A stretch of 64,000 bases of DNA from Callipepla californica brunnescens (GCA_023055505.1 JALIRH010000001.1:95386530-95450529), one strand, 5' to 3'; positions 24,149 to 36,693 are shown, counted from the first letter of the stretch. The notes: generated from the letters alone by a model not told the origin. Numbers and translations are program-made.

Positions 24149-27100
24149 ATAGGGAATTAAAAAGGGAGCAATTGACAGCAGATTTAACTCTGGAAAACGA
24201 TAACTAATCAAAAATAACCACAACACTCCAGTGGATATGTCTACTCCACTAAAGGTATGAAAGACTGTTTGTGTTCATGTCTCCAGGGCTTCTAGATAGC
24301 TCCTTCTACAGCAGATTTCTGTAGGAGAGAAATATTTATACTGGACATAGCTACTGCACTTGCTTCTGAAAAGATGGAAGTAGTTGTTTGCTTCACTTTA
24401 GAATATGGTACCACGTTAACTGAGAGAAGGCAATATAAAAATTCCCTTTTCTGATGTAACGCCCTCTAGAGAAGTTCAAATTTTCATGTCTTTCAGAATT
24501 TTTATTATTGCTTCTGAAGGAAAAAAAATAAATACTTGGACATCTGTGAAAGTTTATCTTAAGAATTATATGTATAAATATATATAAATAGGTACATATA
24601 CATTTTCATGTCATTTCTGCTTATGTCCATAGAAACTCTGGTGATAGGGTGAGCAGGATCCCTTGTCCAGTCTTTTTAGATAAGTTGTTCTTAGTCTGAC
24701 ACGCATTACTTTTAATACGTTTCCTTCAGGGAAGTATAGTGCAGCAGTAGTCACTTGGATTTGAACTGAAGCTTTTAAACAGGTTCTTTTATCCATCTTG
24801 CATCATAAGACAAGAATGAGTACTTCAAACTGTGGTTTAAAGAAACCTTCACATAGGCAATCTGCTATGGATATTGATACATCCACTAGAATTAACTAAT
24901 TATCAGTAGATTTGCATGTCTGGGTTTTTGTTTTGTTTTGTTTTTTCATGCAAATAAACTGTTACAGTCACAACACCATGCTGCCAACTTTAGATTCATT
25001 ATGTAAAATCGTGCATAGGGTGCTAAATAATCTAGATGTGTGTTTAAATCCCTATACCTACAGAAATGTAAAAAACAATTCTGTGTAAAAGGAGATTTAA
25101 TTTGACAGCGAAGCACAAACACAGCTGAAGCCACATTCATCCTCTTCATATACAATATTCAGACTGGATACTCATTATTCCAGCAATTGGGAAATAGTCT
25201 TAAAAATACTTCATTTCTTTTAGTATGTCTCATTGGTTTGTCATGGCATGTTACCATAACAGTATTTAGGACAGTTTGTGACATAACAGAATGTGACATA
25301 TTCTGACCAAAAAGCAACATGACTTCATACAGTATGTCAGAAATTTACATTAAACACATGATTTGTTTTGAACTATCAATATGAATTTCAACTAGTAAGA
25401 ATGATTTCAGCTTTTAGAAAAAGACAAAAAATTCCAAGTCCTTGCTGCAGTATTGTGGACATTAGGATATCTTACGTAACCAAAAGATTAAAAAAAAAAC
25501 AAACCACAGATGAAGCTGCTTTCAAACAATATCCACAAATCAAACTAAATTTTTGCTGCATAAATGAAAGAATTATAATAAAAATACATAATTTTGCTTA
25601 ATGACAAAACAAGACTTTCAACTTTCTTTGTAACATCATAAAATACGAAATTGATTGCGTCTCCTTTTAGTGGATTTTTAGTTGGCAGTGCTGTCAGCAG
25701 AGAGCATCATCTTAAGTTACCCTCACTTCTCATTTCACTAAAGACTTCTGAGAGTGGCTTATTAACCACCAACCAACTTTGTTGCCTCTTCTGTTATAAT
25801 TAATGAAGAGAAAGTAGCATAAGGAAAAAATGATTTTGCTGTCTGATACGCTTTGCCCATTTCTGCAGTGTGTATTTTTACAGCATTGCTGTTATATAAC
25901 TGCCTTATTAAAATTACATTTGGAAGAAAAATCTTAAAGATGAAAGTACAGTTTTGGAGCAGTTTAGTCAAAAATGCATGTAAAGAAATAAACTAAAATG
26001 TCTCTAATTAAAATAAAATTTTAAAAGATATTTCATATAAAAATAATTTCAGAGATTACAGCAGGAAGGAACAGTTTAATATAAACATTTGCCTTCTTCA
26101 GATCACGCTCTTCCCATAAAGTAAACTGTAAAAAAAGACATAAGAGAGTTTATCACGATGCAGAGAAACTAGGAAAAAACATACAAAGGACGTTTAAAGT
26201 AACTGCTTAGTAGTCATTTTAACTAACCTTGACATATATCTCCAGAAAAGTAGGACTGGATATGTATAGAGCTTTGTGACCGAGATAGGAATGGTAAAAA
26301 TACATGATCATCTGGGACATGCTGATACTTAAACTGTTAACCTCAGGAACTCTTCTGTATTTTAGACATACATGACTTTTAAAGTATGCGTTTAAATTCC
26401 TACGGAAACAATGGCAACATTTTACTCCTAGTTACAATCACTCATTAAAAAGATAAGTTCAAAATCTTCTTTCCAAAGACAGGCTCTTCAATTAGCAATG
26501 TAAAATGGCATGCAAGCTAATGCCTACAGTGGTAAAGTGAAATGTACATCACAAACCATAGCTATATTCAATCATAACAAACATGATTGTTCATTATTAT
26601 ACATGAAGAAGAAAAACACAGCTATTCTATGTGTAATTATTATGTTACTGATACAACTCTGAGAAATAAAAATACTTTAAAAATACATATTACTTGTTTT
26701 CAGTAGTGCTCCAGCTTATTATGTTTACTCCAACACTTCAATTTCATATTATATATAGAAGTATTTGAGGACTGAAGGCTGAACTTAGAAAATCTCTATT
26801 TTCTTTATTAGTGCAAAGTCTTCTGAGGAATGAAATGATCTCTCATATTTAGGGTATCTAGAATATATTATGAAGCTAGAAACGTCAATAAAAGCAATAA
26901 TGTACATTCTATTAAAAATCTATAAATACTTTAATTTAGATATTGTAAAGATATTAAATGTTACGTTGCACTAATCCCATTAATCCTTTTAAAGTTGTTT
27001 TGAATGTTTAGAAAGTGATTTCACTTATAATACCTATCCATTTTCTTTGCTTTTCATCTATTAGTGATATGTCCTTCTACTCTCTCAAGCATGACTCTTT

Positions 27101-28884
27101 TTGACATTTTCTTCGTTCCAAAAATAGGAAGTCCTTCAATGAATGCTGGCGCAGAAATTTTATACAAGTTCAGGACTCTAGAGATCTACTTTTTTAACAT
27201 AAAAATTCCAATCTTTCTATTCTTCAAATATCTGTTGTCTGAGGACAAGTAGCTCTGCCGATAGCTGACATAGAGCGTTTATTCAAAGTATTAATTTTAT
27301 ACTTCAGCTGTTTACTGAATATTTCCTTTGTGTATCTCCTCCATCATAAGAACAATCAGCTCCTCTCCTCTCCTCAATTATATTTATCTGCTAACAATGT
27401 TGATACATCTGCCAGAAAAGTATGTATTTTCCCTGCATTTGGAAATCATTTTTTTAATTATTTTTCCTAACTGAAAAAAAAAATACATTCATTAATCTAT
27501 GTCCATTTGAACTTGAATATAAAATAGTAAATTCTAGCTAATAAAACAGAGCAAACTTTTAAGAGTCATTTAAGATTGAATTGAGTAGTATGTAAGCATT
27601 ACACTGTTATACAAATTTCCAGAAAACAAATATATTTAAAGATTTAAATTATTTTTCATGCACAGGTATCATAAATTCTATCTTTTTTTTTTTTTTCCCA
27701 ATCAAAACTGCACTGTGAACTCTTTGTGCATTGTTCTGCTTTATTTCATTCAAGGTTGCAATAAGAATATTCATTTCTGAGTGATCTGCACATGAAACGA
27801 TTTATTGAAACCACATACACTTCTCTCAAAGAGTTGCCAGGAGAGTAACACCCATCATCAACTCATGCTACTTGCCTTATTAAAGTGCACAGAGGATAAA
27901 GAAAAGAGCAGGATGGAATTTTTAGGAGAATGTATTACTTGTTCAGCTTCTTTTCAGTATTCAAAGCCTTCCACACCACCCCAATAGAAATTAATTAAAA
28001 AATCAATCACTTAAACTGATACTTTCAGAATATGAAAGATGCCTTGAATATTTTCCTAAATGAAGCCTTGACAATTACAAGTCAATATGATGACTGACTT
28101 CATCCAGAATGAAATAATCGTTGCAATTTGCTTTTCATCAAAAACTATTATAGAAGAAAGAAATATCCTAGAAATGTCAACATATTATTTTTTTTTTCTA
28201 CAAAACTATTATTCCTTCTATCAAAGGTCAGCTTTTCAAGTATTATATATTGACATGAATTGTATCTGTGGTTCTTATTGTTACTTTTATTATGTTTTAG
28301 TTCTAGTTATTTTACTCTTTTTTTTTTTTTTTTTTTTTTTCTATTTCTACTTCTCCCATTTAGAAGAATGCAGACTCTGGACTGAGCTGATACTTTTGTT
28401 ACCTTCTTTTCCTAGTAACAGTCAAGCTGCAATAAAGAGTTGACAGTCCTACTACAACAAAGCACTGAACTTTTACTTCAGAATCCAATAAGGATTTTAG
28501 ACCACTCAGAGGACTCCAATACCAACCTTTCTAAAAACACCTTCCATCAGTGATTCCAATAAATCAGTCTGTCTTCTAGTAGAGGAACATAATAATAAAT
28601 TTCCCAAAGTCTTTGAATATTATTTGAACAGGTAAAACTTATCTGTGTGGAGATTATGCTACTAGTGAGGTAGGACTGGGATTTGAAAACCCTCTTGCCA
28701 GACGTGCACATTATTTCATGCTGTATTGATTATGATCATATCAAAAACATGATGTAATGCAACGTGACACTGCTGACATAACACAATGTGACATTACACA
28801 GTGAAAGAGTTCTGAGTTCAGTTCTGTATCAACTTCTATATAACTGTAATTTGAACTATTTTAGTACAGTTTTAGACAAGAACA
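24149..28884. other. AT-rich unique DNA, no gene seen
   Basis: No gene or recognised element over about 4.7 kb. It contains a T23 run at 28318-28340. The 118-codon plus-strand ORF at 28087-28443 runs through that T-run (poly-F) and is not a credible gene. Confidence 0.6.
28318..28340. repeat. T23 homopolymer
   Basis: An uninterrupted run of 23 T within AT-rich DNA. No retrocopy body is recognisable on either side. Confidence 0.9.
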
Positions 28885-29439
28885 ATCACAGCACCATAGG
28901 ATCATCGAATGGCTTAGGTTGGAGGGGACTTGGACTTAGCTTTGAGATCTTGAGCTCCAACATCCTGTGACATGGCAGGATTGCCAACCACTAGATCAGG
29001 CTGTCCAAGCTCCCACTAACCAGGCCTTGAATCCCTTTAGAGATCAGGCAACCATAGCTTCTCTGGGCAATACGTCCTTCTGCCTCACCACTCTTCGAGT
29101 AAAAGATTTCTTCCTAACATGAAATCTAAATCTACTCTCTTTTAGTTTCAAGCTATTCCCACTTGTCTGTGACTATCAGACCATATAAAAATTCAGTCTC
29201 CCTCATGATTATAAGCTCACTACAAGTACTGGAAGGCTGCCATGAGGTCTTCCCAGTGCCTTCTCCAGGCTGAAGGAGCCCAACTCCCTCAAATTTCTTC
29301 ATAGGAGAGATTTTCCAGCCCATTGATCATTTTCATAGCCCTCCTCTGGACTTGCTACATCAGCTCTGCATCCTTAATGTAGTAAGGGCTTGAACACAGT
29401 ACTGCAGGTGGAACCTCGCAAGAGCAAAGCAGAAGTAGG
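28885..29439 (-). mobile_element. CR1 LINE 3' end fragment
   Basis: The plus strand reads the reverse complement of the CR1 3' end: ATAGGATCATCGAATGGCTT, GGTTGGAGGGGACTTGG, CACTAGATCAGGCTGTCCAA, CAGGCCTTGAATCCCTTTAG, TTTCTTCCTAACATGAAATC, TACTGGAAGGCTGCCATGAG, AGCCCTCCTCTGGACTTGCT and GAACACAGTACTGCAGGTGG. It covers the 3' UTR and the RT C-terminal codons. At about 29440 it abuts a CR1 segment on the opposite strand. Confidence 0.9.
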
Positions 29440-30527
29440 AGCCCAAGTGGTGTTTTCCTCTCTGCCTTTTGGGATGGTGAGGGATATGGAACAGTCTAGG
29501 AAAACTCAGGCTCTGAATAAGTGGCTGAAAGTCTGGTGCTGCCACAGGAACTTCAGGTTCTCTGATTATGGGGGAGAAAATGTTGCTCGCTAGGGCAGAG
29601 CAAGTAGTTCAGAGTCGTCAGCTAGATCTGATGGGGGAAGAGGGTGGAGGTAAACAGGACAGAGAAAGGCTTGGGGATGTTAGGAAATTGCAGGGAAATA
29701 TCTCTGGATCATCCTGGTCTGATCTTGCGAGGACTCCTCAGAGTAGTTAACACTGAGAATTCCCTGCCTAAAATCTTCTTGCAGCCCGCACCTGCTGCTT
29801 CACTGAAGTGTCTGTATACTAATGCACACAGCAAGGGAAAATGGAAAACAGGAAGAGTTAGAGGCCTGCATGCAGTCACAAGGACACAACCTCATACTGA
29901 TCACAGAGACGTGGTGGGATGGCTCACATGACTGGAATGCTGTCATGGATGGCCATATGCTCTTCAGGAAAGACAGGATGGTGGAGTTCCTCTTTCTGTG
30001 AGAAAGCAGCTAGAATATATTGAATTTCACCTGGGGGAGGATGATGTAGCAGTGGAGAGCTTGAGGGTGTGAATTAAGAGACAGGGTAGTGTAGGTGACA
30101 TTGTTGTGGAGTTGTATTATCAGCCTCTGGATAAGAAGGAGAAAGTTGAGGGGGCCTTCTACAAGCAGCTGGAAGTAGCCTCATGATCTCAGGTGTTGGT
30201 TCTTATGGGGGACTTCAGTTACCTACATACTTGTTGGGAAAGCAACATGGCCACACATGTATTCTCTAGTTGGTTCCTGAAATGTGCTGAAGATGCAGGT
30301 GGTGGAGGAGCTGACAAGGAGTGGGGTGTTACTGGAGCTTGTTCTTCCTAATAAGGATGGTCTTGTTAGTGAAGTGAAGGTTGGGGGCAGATTGGGATAT
30401 CAGGATCACAAGATGGTATAGTTCAAGATCTTGAGTGGAATAAGCAAAGCATAAAGTAGCATTGCTACACTGGACTTCAAGAGAGCCAAATTTGATCTCT
30501 TCCAGGCCATTCTTGGAGCTATCCCTA
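29440..30527 (+). mobile_element. CR1 LINE 5'/endonuclease fragment, broken
   Basis: This is the sense strand of the CR1 ORF2 N-terminal region. Near 29805 the reading LKCLYTNAHSKG matches the CR1 endonuclease start. After a frameshift near 29840-29890, LITETWWDGSHDWNAVMDGH (29896-29955) gives the endonuclease motif. A GDFSY block follows near 30210-30225, and an end-of-endonuclease block (DGLVSEVKVGG-like) near 30355-30390. The segment stops near 30527, at the EN/RT linker, without RT or 3' UTR. Frames are broken repeatedly. The preceding 350 bases (29440-29790) have CR1 5'-region character but are less certain. Confidence 0.82.
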
Positions 30528-30989
30528 AATTGTGAAATTATGTTCAGTAAAACTCCAATAAGAAGCAGAGTTATACACACCTGAACTAACATATGAGTAA
30601 TGATTGGCTACTTTTTTGAAATGTAAAAGATCTCTCTATATGTCACATATACTCAGATAATTTCCATTCATATTAAATATTATGGAGGAGGAAGAGAAGG
30701 AAAGAGAAATAATTGGGGAAAAAAAAATTCTTCCACATTATTAGAGCCAGTTGTAACCCATAGGCAGTGTTGACAGTGGGTCACTTCCATTGGTGCAGAT
30801 TTTCACAAGGACAGCATACAGACTCCGGTTCACCAGTGACAAAAATACATACCTAATGGTGGTGACTATGTTAAAAATAGTTGTATTTTGTAATTGAGAA
30901 TTGGCTCATCATGAATTATTGTACTCTTTGTAGCTGTTCTAGTTTCCATGGAAATAAATAGAATAAACTATTTTCAGAGCAATCTATGT
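30528..30989. other. Unique DNA between CR1 pieces
   Basis: About 460 bases without a recognised feature. There is no gene-like ORF except AT-rich antisense noise. Confidence 0.5.
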
Positions 30990-31292
30990 AGATCTCCTTT
31001 TTCAGTATAAAACCATCCTGCCTTTCCCTATCACTATCATACTGTGTAAGAAAGTTGGTCTCTTTCCTGCTTATATCTCCCTTTAGGTACTGGAAGACCT
31101 CAAACAATGTCTCCCAGGAGCCTCCTCTAGGCTGAACAAGGCCAACTTTCTCAGCCTGTCTTTGTAGGAGAGATGCTCCAGCCCTCTGACCATCTTTACG
31201 GCACTCCTGTGGACCCACTCCAACATGAGAAAGACGTGGAGATGTTGATGTCCCCAGAGCTGAACACAGTCCTCCAGATGATATCTCAAAGA
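30990..31292 (-). mobile_element. CR1 LINE internal fragment
   Basis: Reverse-complement CR1 blocks in order on the plus strand: a worn copy of the CCTTGTCCTATCACTAC block, TTTAGGTACTGGAAGACCTC, AGGAGCCTCCTCTAGGCTGA, CTTTCTCAGCCTGTCTTTGT, AGGAGAGATGCTCCAGCCCT, and CTGTGGACCCACTCCAACAT. These encode the RT C-terminal extension. The 3' UTR terminus is missing on the left, so the copy has lost both ends. It is distinct from the copy at 28885 because both cover the same CR1 segment. Confidence 0.85.
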
Positions 31293-32824
31293 TACTAGTC
31301 AAAGAAAGTAAGCATTTTCATGAAGAGATAGAAGAACTCTGACATGTTGAAGAATATTTAGAATATGTTGCTATTAAAACCATTATAAATAATAGAAAGC
31401 AGGTTTTTACTTCCAAAATGCATATTAAATCCATGTCAGAAGTAAATAATAAGTAATCAAACAGTGACTGTTTCAGTAACAACTTGGGACATAACGGATA
31501 TGGAACACAAAAAAAAAAAAAAAAAGCATATCACTGAAATGGAACCATATCAATCATTGTTTTCTTTTAACTGCCTGTCTTCTTGTAAGAAGTGCAAGCA
31601 ATACAGTTGGCAGTATTTATTTTAATAATTGTAGCAGTAGTTGTATTCCTACACTAACAAAAAAGTGATGTTGAAACTTTTGTTTTGTTTTGCATTGTTC
31701 GTTTGTTACTGCTATTTTGTATTCAATTGTATTGATCACAGAATTGATTATTTCAACAGAAAATTATTTCAGCATACCCAACCAGCGAAGACATTCATTC
31801 TTGTTTCTTAGAAAGAAGTATTACTGACAATTCTTACATTTATCTTCATGAGCATAGTTAATGTATATGTTATTTATATTTTTAGCCATAAAAATAAGCC
31901 TCAATGAACAATCTCATGATCAACGTCAAGAACATGAGGAGAGCAAGGACTACTGAAGCTCTTTTTCCAAGGTATTTATTTTTATTATATTTTGTTTTTC
32001 AAATTGTGAAGTAAATAAATCTTCAGAAGCAAGCATAAACTAGAGCAAAAGGAAGAAAGGAAACTGCCTCCATTTCTTATACCACTTCGTAGTATTCAAA
32101 AATCTTGCAGGTTACAGATTGTCTTCTGAACAGAGACTGGATTGTATGAAAATATTAGTTCATGCACAGAAAGTTAACTACATAGTTAGAAACATTAGTG
32201 CATTCTTTACATGTCTTCTAATTCCCAGACATTCATATAAAGATGATATATACTCTATATATTCAAAAAAATAAATTACAAGGTTTCCTTGAAGCATTTT
32301 AAGGAAAACTAATACTAAAAGAAAGTCAAAGGCTATTGAATGTATGCTTTAAAGTGGTTTAAGTTTAAAAGATAACTTTTTTCTGTTGAAATTGCAACAA
32401 AATTACTTTTCATTCTAAGATTACAGTTTAATTTCAAGTCCTCACTTCTAGATAAAATTGTAATTTTCATTATTACATGCTGCCTTAGGACATAGTAATT
32501 GCATTTGTGTCTCTACTTCCAATTTTAGTAATATATTCATTTCTTAATAGCATTTTTTCATCTATTGGCTCATTCTAATACAACACAGTTACTTTAGAAA
32601 AGCAAATATAATCATTAGCCTATATCATCCTGAAATAATCATGAATTATTCAAAAGTACTTTTTATTATACCAGCAAAAGTAATCAGTTGTTGATGAGTT
32701 TTAATATATTTTTATCTGTATTTTTTATATAACAGTATACAAAAATATTGGAGAAGTAGTTTTATATAAATATAAGGAGAGTTGATGAATGCCAAATAAT
32801 ATCGGAAACTGAAAAGGCAGAAGA
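31293..32824. other. AT-rich unique DNA, no gene seen
   Basis: No gene or recognised element. It includes an A17 run at 31509-31525. Confidence 0.6.
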
Positions 32825-32854
32825 GTGTTTAAATTATTGTTTGGCTTACACTTT

Positions 32855-32896
32855 CCTACAACCAAAGGAAAATTGAGGACATTCCTTGGCCTAGTG
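32855..32896 (+). pseudogene. Possible relic of retroelement RT (short motif only)
   Basis: Within an ORF starting at 32825, residues 11-24 read P-T-T-K-G-K-L-R-T-F-L-G-L-V. Retroviral and Ty3/gypsy-type reverse transcriptases carry a P-x-T-K-x-x-L-R-x-F-L-G-L pattern where the RT core passes into the connection domain, usually followed by an aromatic/R-rich stretch. Here NNRRKIF follows. Lying just upstream of a truncated family A LTR, it could be a scrap of the same provirus. With only about 14 residues, coincidence is possible. Confidence 0.3.
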
Positions 32897-32933
32897 CTAA
32901 AAAATAATAGGAGAAAAATATTTAAAGGCAGTA

Positions 32934-33221
32934 GAGGGCCTTACTTCTCTCTCTCTCTCTCCCTCTCCCTCTCCCCCTCCCCCTCCCCCCCCTCCCTCAT
33001 TTTGTTTGATTCATTGGGCTTAATTCCAAATTGTATTGCATTATATTGTGTAATTTACTTCCTGATGTAGCTTTTCCCCCTCAGATCGTTGCCGCTGTTT
33101 TGTTTTGGGGCTTATCTCCCTTTTTCCCTTTCCCCCTTCCCCTTGCCCGGGGTGTGGGCCTGTGGGTCTCCTTCCTTGGTTGTTGCGGGGCCGGGCCGAA
33201 CCGGCTCACAAACCCCTGACA
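32934..33221 (+). mobile_element. 5'-truncated LTR, family A, copy 4
   Basis: It matches the 3' half of the family A LTRs: AGGGCCTTAC..., a C/T tract, ATTTTGTTTGATTCATTGGG, TTAATTCCAAATTGTATTGC, CCTCAGATCGTTGCCGCTGT, then the C-rich tract, GTGGGCCTGTGGGTCTCC and the end CTGACA. The TGTCATGG 5' half is absent. It is richer in CpG and GC at its 3' end (CGGGGCCGGGCCGAACCGG) than the other three copies, so it may be a different subfamily or less decayed. Confidence 0.72.
32944..32998. repeat. 55-base pure pyrimidine tract
   Basis: Every base from 32944 to 32998 on the plus strand is C or T, passing from (CT)n through (CCCTCT)n to C-rich. The same position in the family A copy at 43832 carries a pure (CT)n expansion, so the tract arose from the LTR's own CT-rich segment. 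Confidence 0.9.
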
Positions 33222-35269
33222 CAGTACAATAACTTAAGGTTCAGTTGGTCTTTTACATGCTCCTGGTTCTGTTTATAAACACTTCCATTAGCTAGAAGTG
33301 TACGAATGAGTGAGAAAATTAAGTACAGAATTTAGTCATGCATAAATCATCACTAAGAAAATATTTTAAACACTCATTTTTGTGGGTGAACGTTAGTTTT
33401 GTTCTATGAATGAGTAGTCCCATCCTCTGTTAAATTTTATTCCTTATGCAAACTTCAGCATGACAGTTCAATATACTTCATATCATTGTGATATTTTATA
33501 CCAAAACTTGAGATTTTCTTGTTTTTCTTCTCTTTGGTTTTTGGCTTTTTTTTTTAAATGTCAATTTTACAAAGCAGTGGGAGAGAATAAAAGCAATGGA
33601 AATCAACACTGGAATGAATGAAAATATATTAAATAGTTGTAGCAATACTGTGTATTTTTATGATGCTATTCTTTACAGCCATAAGTGGAAAATAGCTGAG
33701 TAGATGCGTTTGTTTTTTGTCTGGAAGCACATGACTTGACTATGATTTGCTAGTTCTGAGTTAGTGGCACTTCAATTTAGAAATGGAAAAGCTATGAAGA
33801 ATTTGAGTTCCTTCTCTATGAAGGAAATGATTTACTATGGGTGAAATTAAGTCTACCAGAGAGCCACCATACACTTCTTTGTACATCATTCAAACTCAAT
33901 TCCAGCTGTATACCAAGGGTGTTACTGGAAGGTAAGTGGAGCATGTTTTTTCTTTTACATTTCCACACCTGAAAATACTCCAATTCCATCCCACACAGAG
34001 TTCTACATGGTGCTTATTGTAGTTGCATCTAAGCAACAGTGTTTTAAAGGCAGGAGTAACACTTATGCTGTGAGAGTTCTGTCATTCATTGCAGATATAT
34101 TTGCAACGCATTTGTTCACAGCTATTATTTTCAGAATTTTATAGGCACATATGCACTTAGTTGACTGTTTATTGCTTTATGTAATGGAGATGCAAAGTAA
34201 ATTGTAGGGATAAAGTCAAAGAAAAGTACCTTGAATTCACTGCAGAAAGCAGTACTTTTTGTACTACTTAGAAAAATTATTTCCAAAGAATCTTGACACC
34301 TCATAAAACTGACTTCTGGAAAGCTAGGACAATGGACTCTGAGCCTTAACATTTCTCCTCCTTTTAGGATTTGAGAGAAGCACTTGCACGATAAAAATTC
34401 AGGTACTCTCTAGTCAGTAAAAGTTGCTCAGTTCAGAGGACACTCTCTACTTCTTTCACCAACTAATAAAAGTCCTTGACACCTTCTTCATGGTGTAGCA
34501 TCTGTTTCGCTACATTTCTTTGCCACTTCTTAGCTTTTGACAATTCTTACCACTGAACTGACCTATCTTTAGCCTTCAAAAGATTAGCTTGATCCTGACA
34601 AAATATAATCCATACTCAGTATTGAACCCTTGATAACAAAAATTCACAGGTAAATGACAGACCTGAATGAACTCTACTGATATGATACTTCTACTGAGGT
34701 GCACTACGTCTGAGTGAGGCACATGGAAGTCAGCCCTAAACCTGACAAGCATAGAGGGAATTGAATCTTCTGGTGATGCATAAGGAATGCTTGCAGATAA
34801 AAAGTATACTGTGAAATGTAGCAGCAGTTCAAGACTGCACTGAGAAAAGCACTTTGTACAAAACAGCAAGGGGTATTCATGTATATCAGCATTTTGCAGA
34901 TACTAAACTAGAGTCAAACTGCAGAAAGAAAAGCTTCCCTCTAAGAATGATTTATCAGCTAGAGCAAGTAGCTGACTTATCTGCACAAGCACAACCTTGG
35001 CTGGATTTTTCTATTCAATGCTCTCTTGTACTCCCATCAAACTATTCATTATTTTCATACAGACACAGCGCTTGCAAGTATGGTCTATTAAGGGTACCTA
35101 AGGAATTAATTAATATGTTCTAGATGTTTTCAAAGTTTTATATGACTACTGAAGTCTGTTAACTTAGAGAAAAATATTAAAATAGAGATCCTGTAGGTGT
35201 GAAGGTAAACTGGGAAAAAGAAACACTGAGGTGAAAGAAAACTTCTGAGAGCACAACTAACAATCAGCT
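33222..35269. other. AT-rich unique DNA, no gene seen
   Basis: No gene or recognised element. Short overlapping ORFs on both strands (60-97 codons) show no family signature. Confidence 0.6.
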
Positions 35270-35485
35270 AACAGATGCAGCAGTCCATGCAGCTGGTTAA
35301 TATTCAAGGATCACTTCCTCCAAGGTCTAGAGTGGTCCTTCCTAACCAATAGGAAGTCAGGCAAAAATGCCACGAGTCCAGCATGGATGAATAAGTTGCT
35401 CTGGGCCAAACTTAACCCAAAGAGAAAGCGTACAGTGAGAATAAAGGAGAAGGAGCCTGGGAGGAATCAAGAAACACTGATTCCT
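35270..35485 (+). mobile_element. CR1 LINE fragment: endonuclease-to-RT linker
   Basis: The forward translation near 35310-35480 gives FKDHFLQGLE, then RKSGKNATSPAWMNKLLWAK and LNPKRKR, which is the CR1 ORF2 linker between endonuclease and RT, with frameshifts. The equivalent minus-strand region lies at 11176-11445. Both ends are missing. Continuing frame breaks make it an old relic. Confidence 0.78.
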
Positions 35486-36395
35486 TCTTAGATGTCAAGA
35501 TATAACCCACTTTTAACAAAACTGAGTAGTAGCAAAACTAACAAATACCAACGCTATATAAATACATATTTTTCTTCTAGTACAAGCAATTCTCATTTTG
35601 CTTTCCTTCACATAGGAAAAAATATATTTTTTTCACATTCCCTTTTCAAACAATATTTGGTATGGGTACCAGCCTAAACTACAGAGGTAAGCATTGAATG
35701 CTACTTCTCTGTTAAGATTAGTCAGAAATACCTTTATATTGGATGCACTGAAAGTACACAGTTTCAGCTATCAGTGTCACAAAATTTGTAGGAATGTCAT
35801 ATTTTTTAAGCTTACAGACCTCTTGTTAAAACTCAGTTGCAATTGACTGATGGGCTCACAAGTCATAGATAGACAAGGCTTATGAAATTACACTGTCCCT
35901 CAACCTTTTTTAGGTGTAGCCTGAGTTTACAATAAACAAATAAAAAGCAGACCTTGTGCCCACAAAAGGCACTAACTCAAGTAGAATCTTCCAGAACTAC
36001 AGCCAGTCTATTAAAAATCAAAAGAAGGCCAATTGCAAATGTAAATGCAACAGAGAGGGAGTGACAATTTGTCTCATGGATGAATTGCCATATGTGTTAA
36101 GGCATTCATGACATTTACTTTATTGCTTGTTTAGTTAAATCTAGCACAGGACTTAAACCTAATGTAAATGCATTTACTTAAAGAGATCTAGTACAAAATA
36201 GGAATAATATCTGAATGAGGTCTTCACAGTAGAGGAATTTTACACTTGTGTTTCTTTTATGAAAGCGTGAAGATGATTTGAAGGATAGTAAATAGAGCCA
36301 TTATGAAATATACTTCTTTACAGCTTTGATGAATAACTACCTTCTTCACTATGAAATCTTACTTATATTTTTTTAAAGTAAGCAGTCTAAATGCA
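35486..36395. other. Unique DNA, no gene seen
   Basis: No gene or recognised element. The last five bases (36391-36395, ATGCA) are the left target duplication of the LTR that follows. Confidence 0.6.
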
Positions 36396-36693
36396 TGTAA
36401 AGGTTCTAAAAGCAAAGAAACCAGCATAAACAAAGAGATAATACAAAAGAAGGAAAATGAGTGCTCACCCATCTCTGAAGAACCAGGTTTGCCAGGAAGT
36501 AACTCCACAAAGGAAGGATCTCCAACAAGAGATTAATCCTCAGTGTCAGTCAACCCTTAAATGAGGTCTAAGACAGGCAGAGCCTGGCTCCACCCCTTCT
36601 GGTCATGCAAGTGAATCACCTTCACCTGTGTTCCCAGGGCTGACCAGATCTTTCCTTCAGATGTTCATTCAGTGGTTCAGCAGTTCCCATACA
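36396..36693 (-). mobile_element. Solo LTR, family B, copy 1
   Basis: On the minus strand it begins TGTATGGGAACTGCTGAA and ends CCTTTACA. Shared family blocks: ACCAGAAGGGGTGGAG, CATTTAAGGGTTGAC, TTGGAGATCC and GTGGAGTTAC. The element is flanked by ATGCA on both sides (36391-36395 and 36694-36698), a perfect 5-bp target duplication that fixes its borders. It is 298 bp, shorter than copy 3 by internal deletions in the 3' part. There is no internal viral sequence, so it is a solo LTR. Confidence 0.88.

Noticed and set aside
28087..28443. 118-codon plus-strand ORF
   Set aside because: A poly-phenylalanine stretch comes from a T23 homopolymer; the rest is AT-rich noise.
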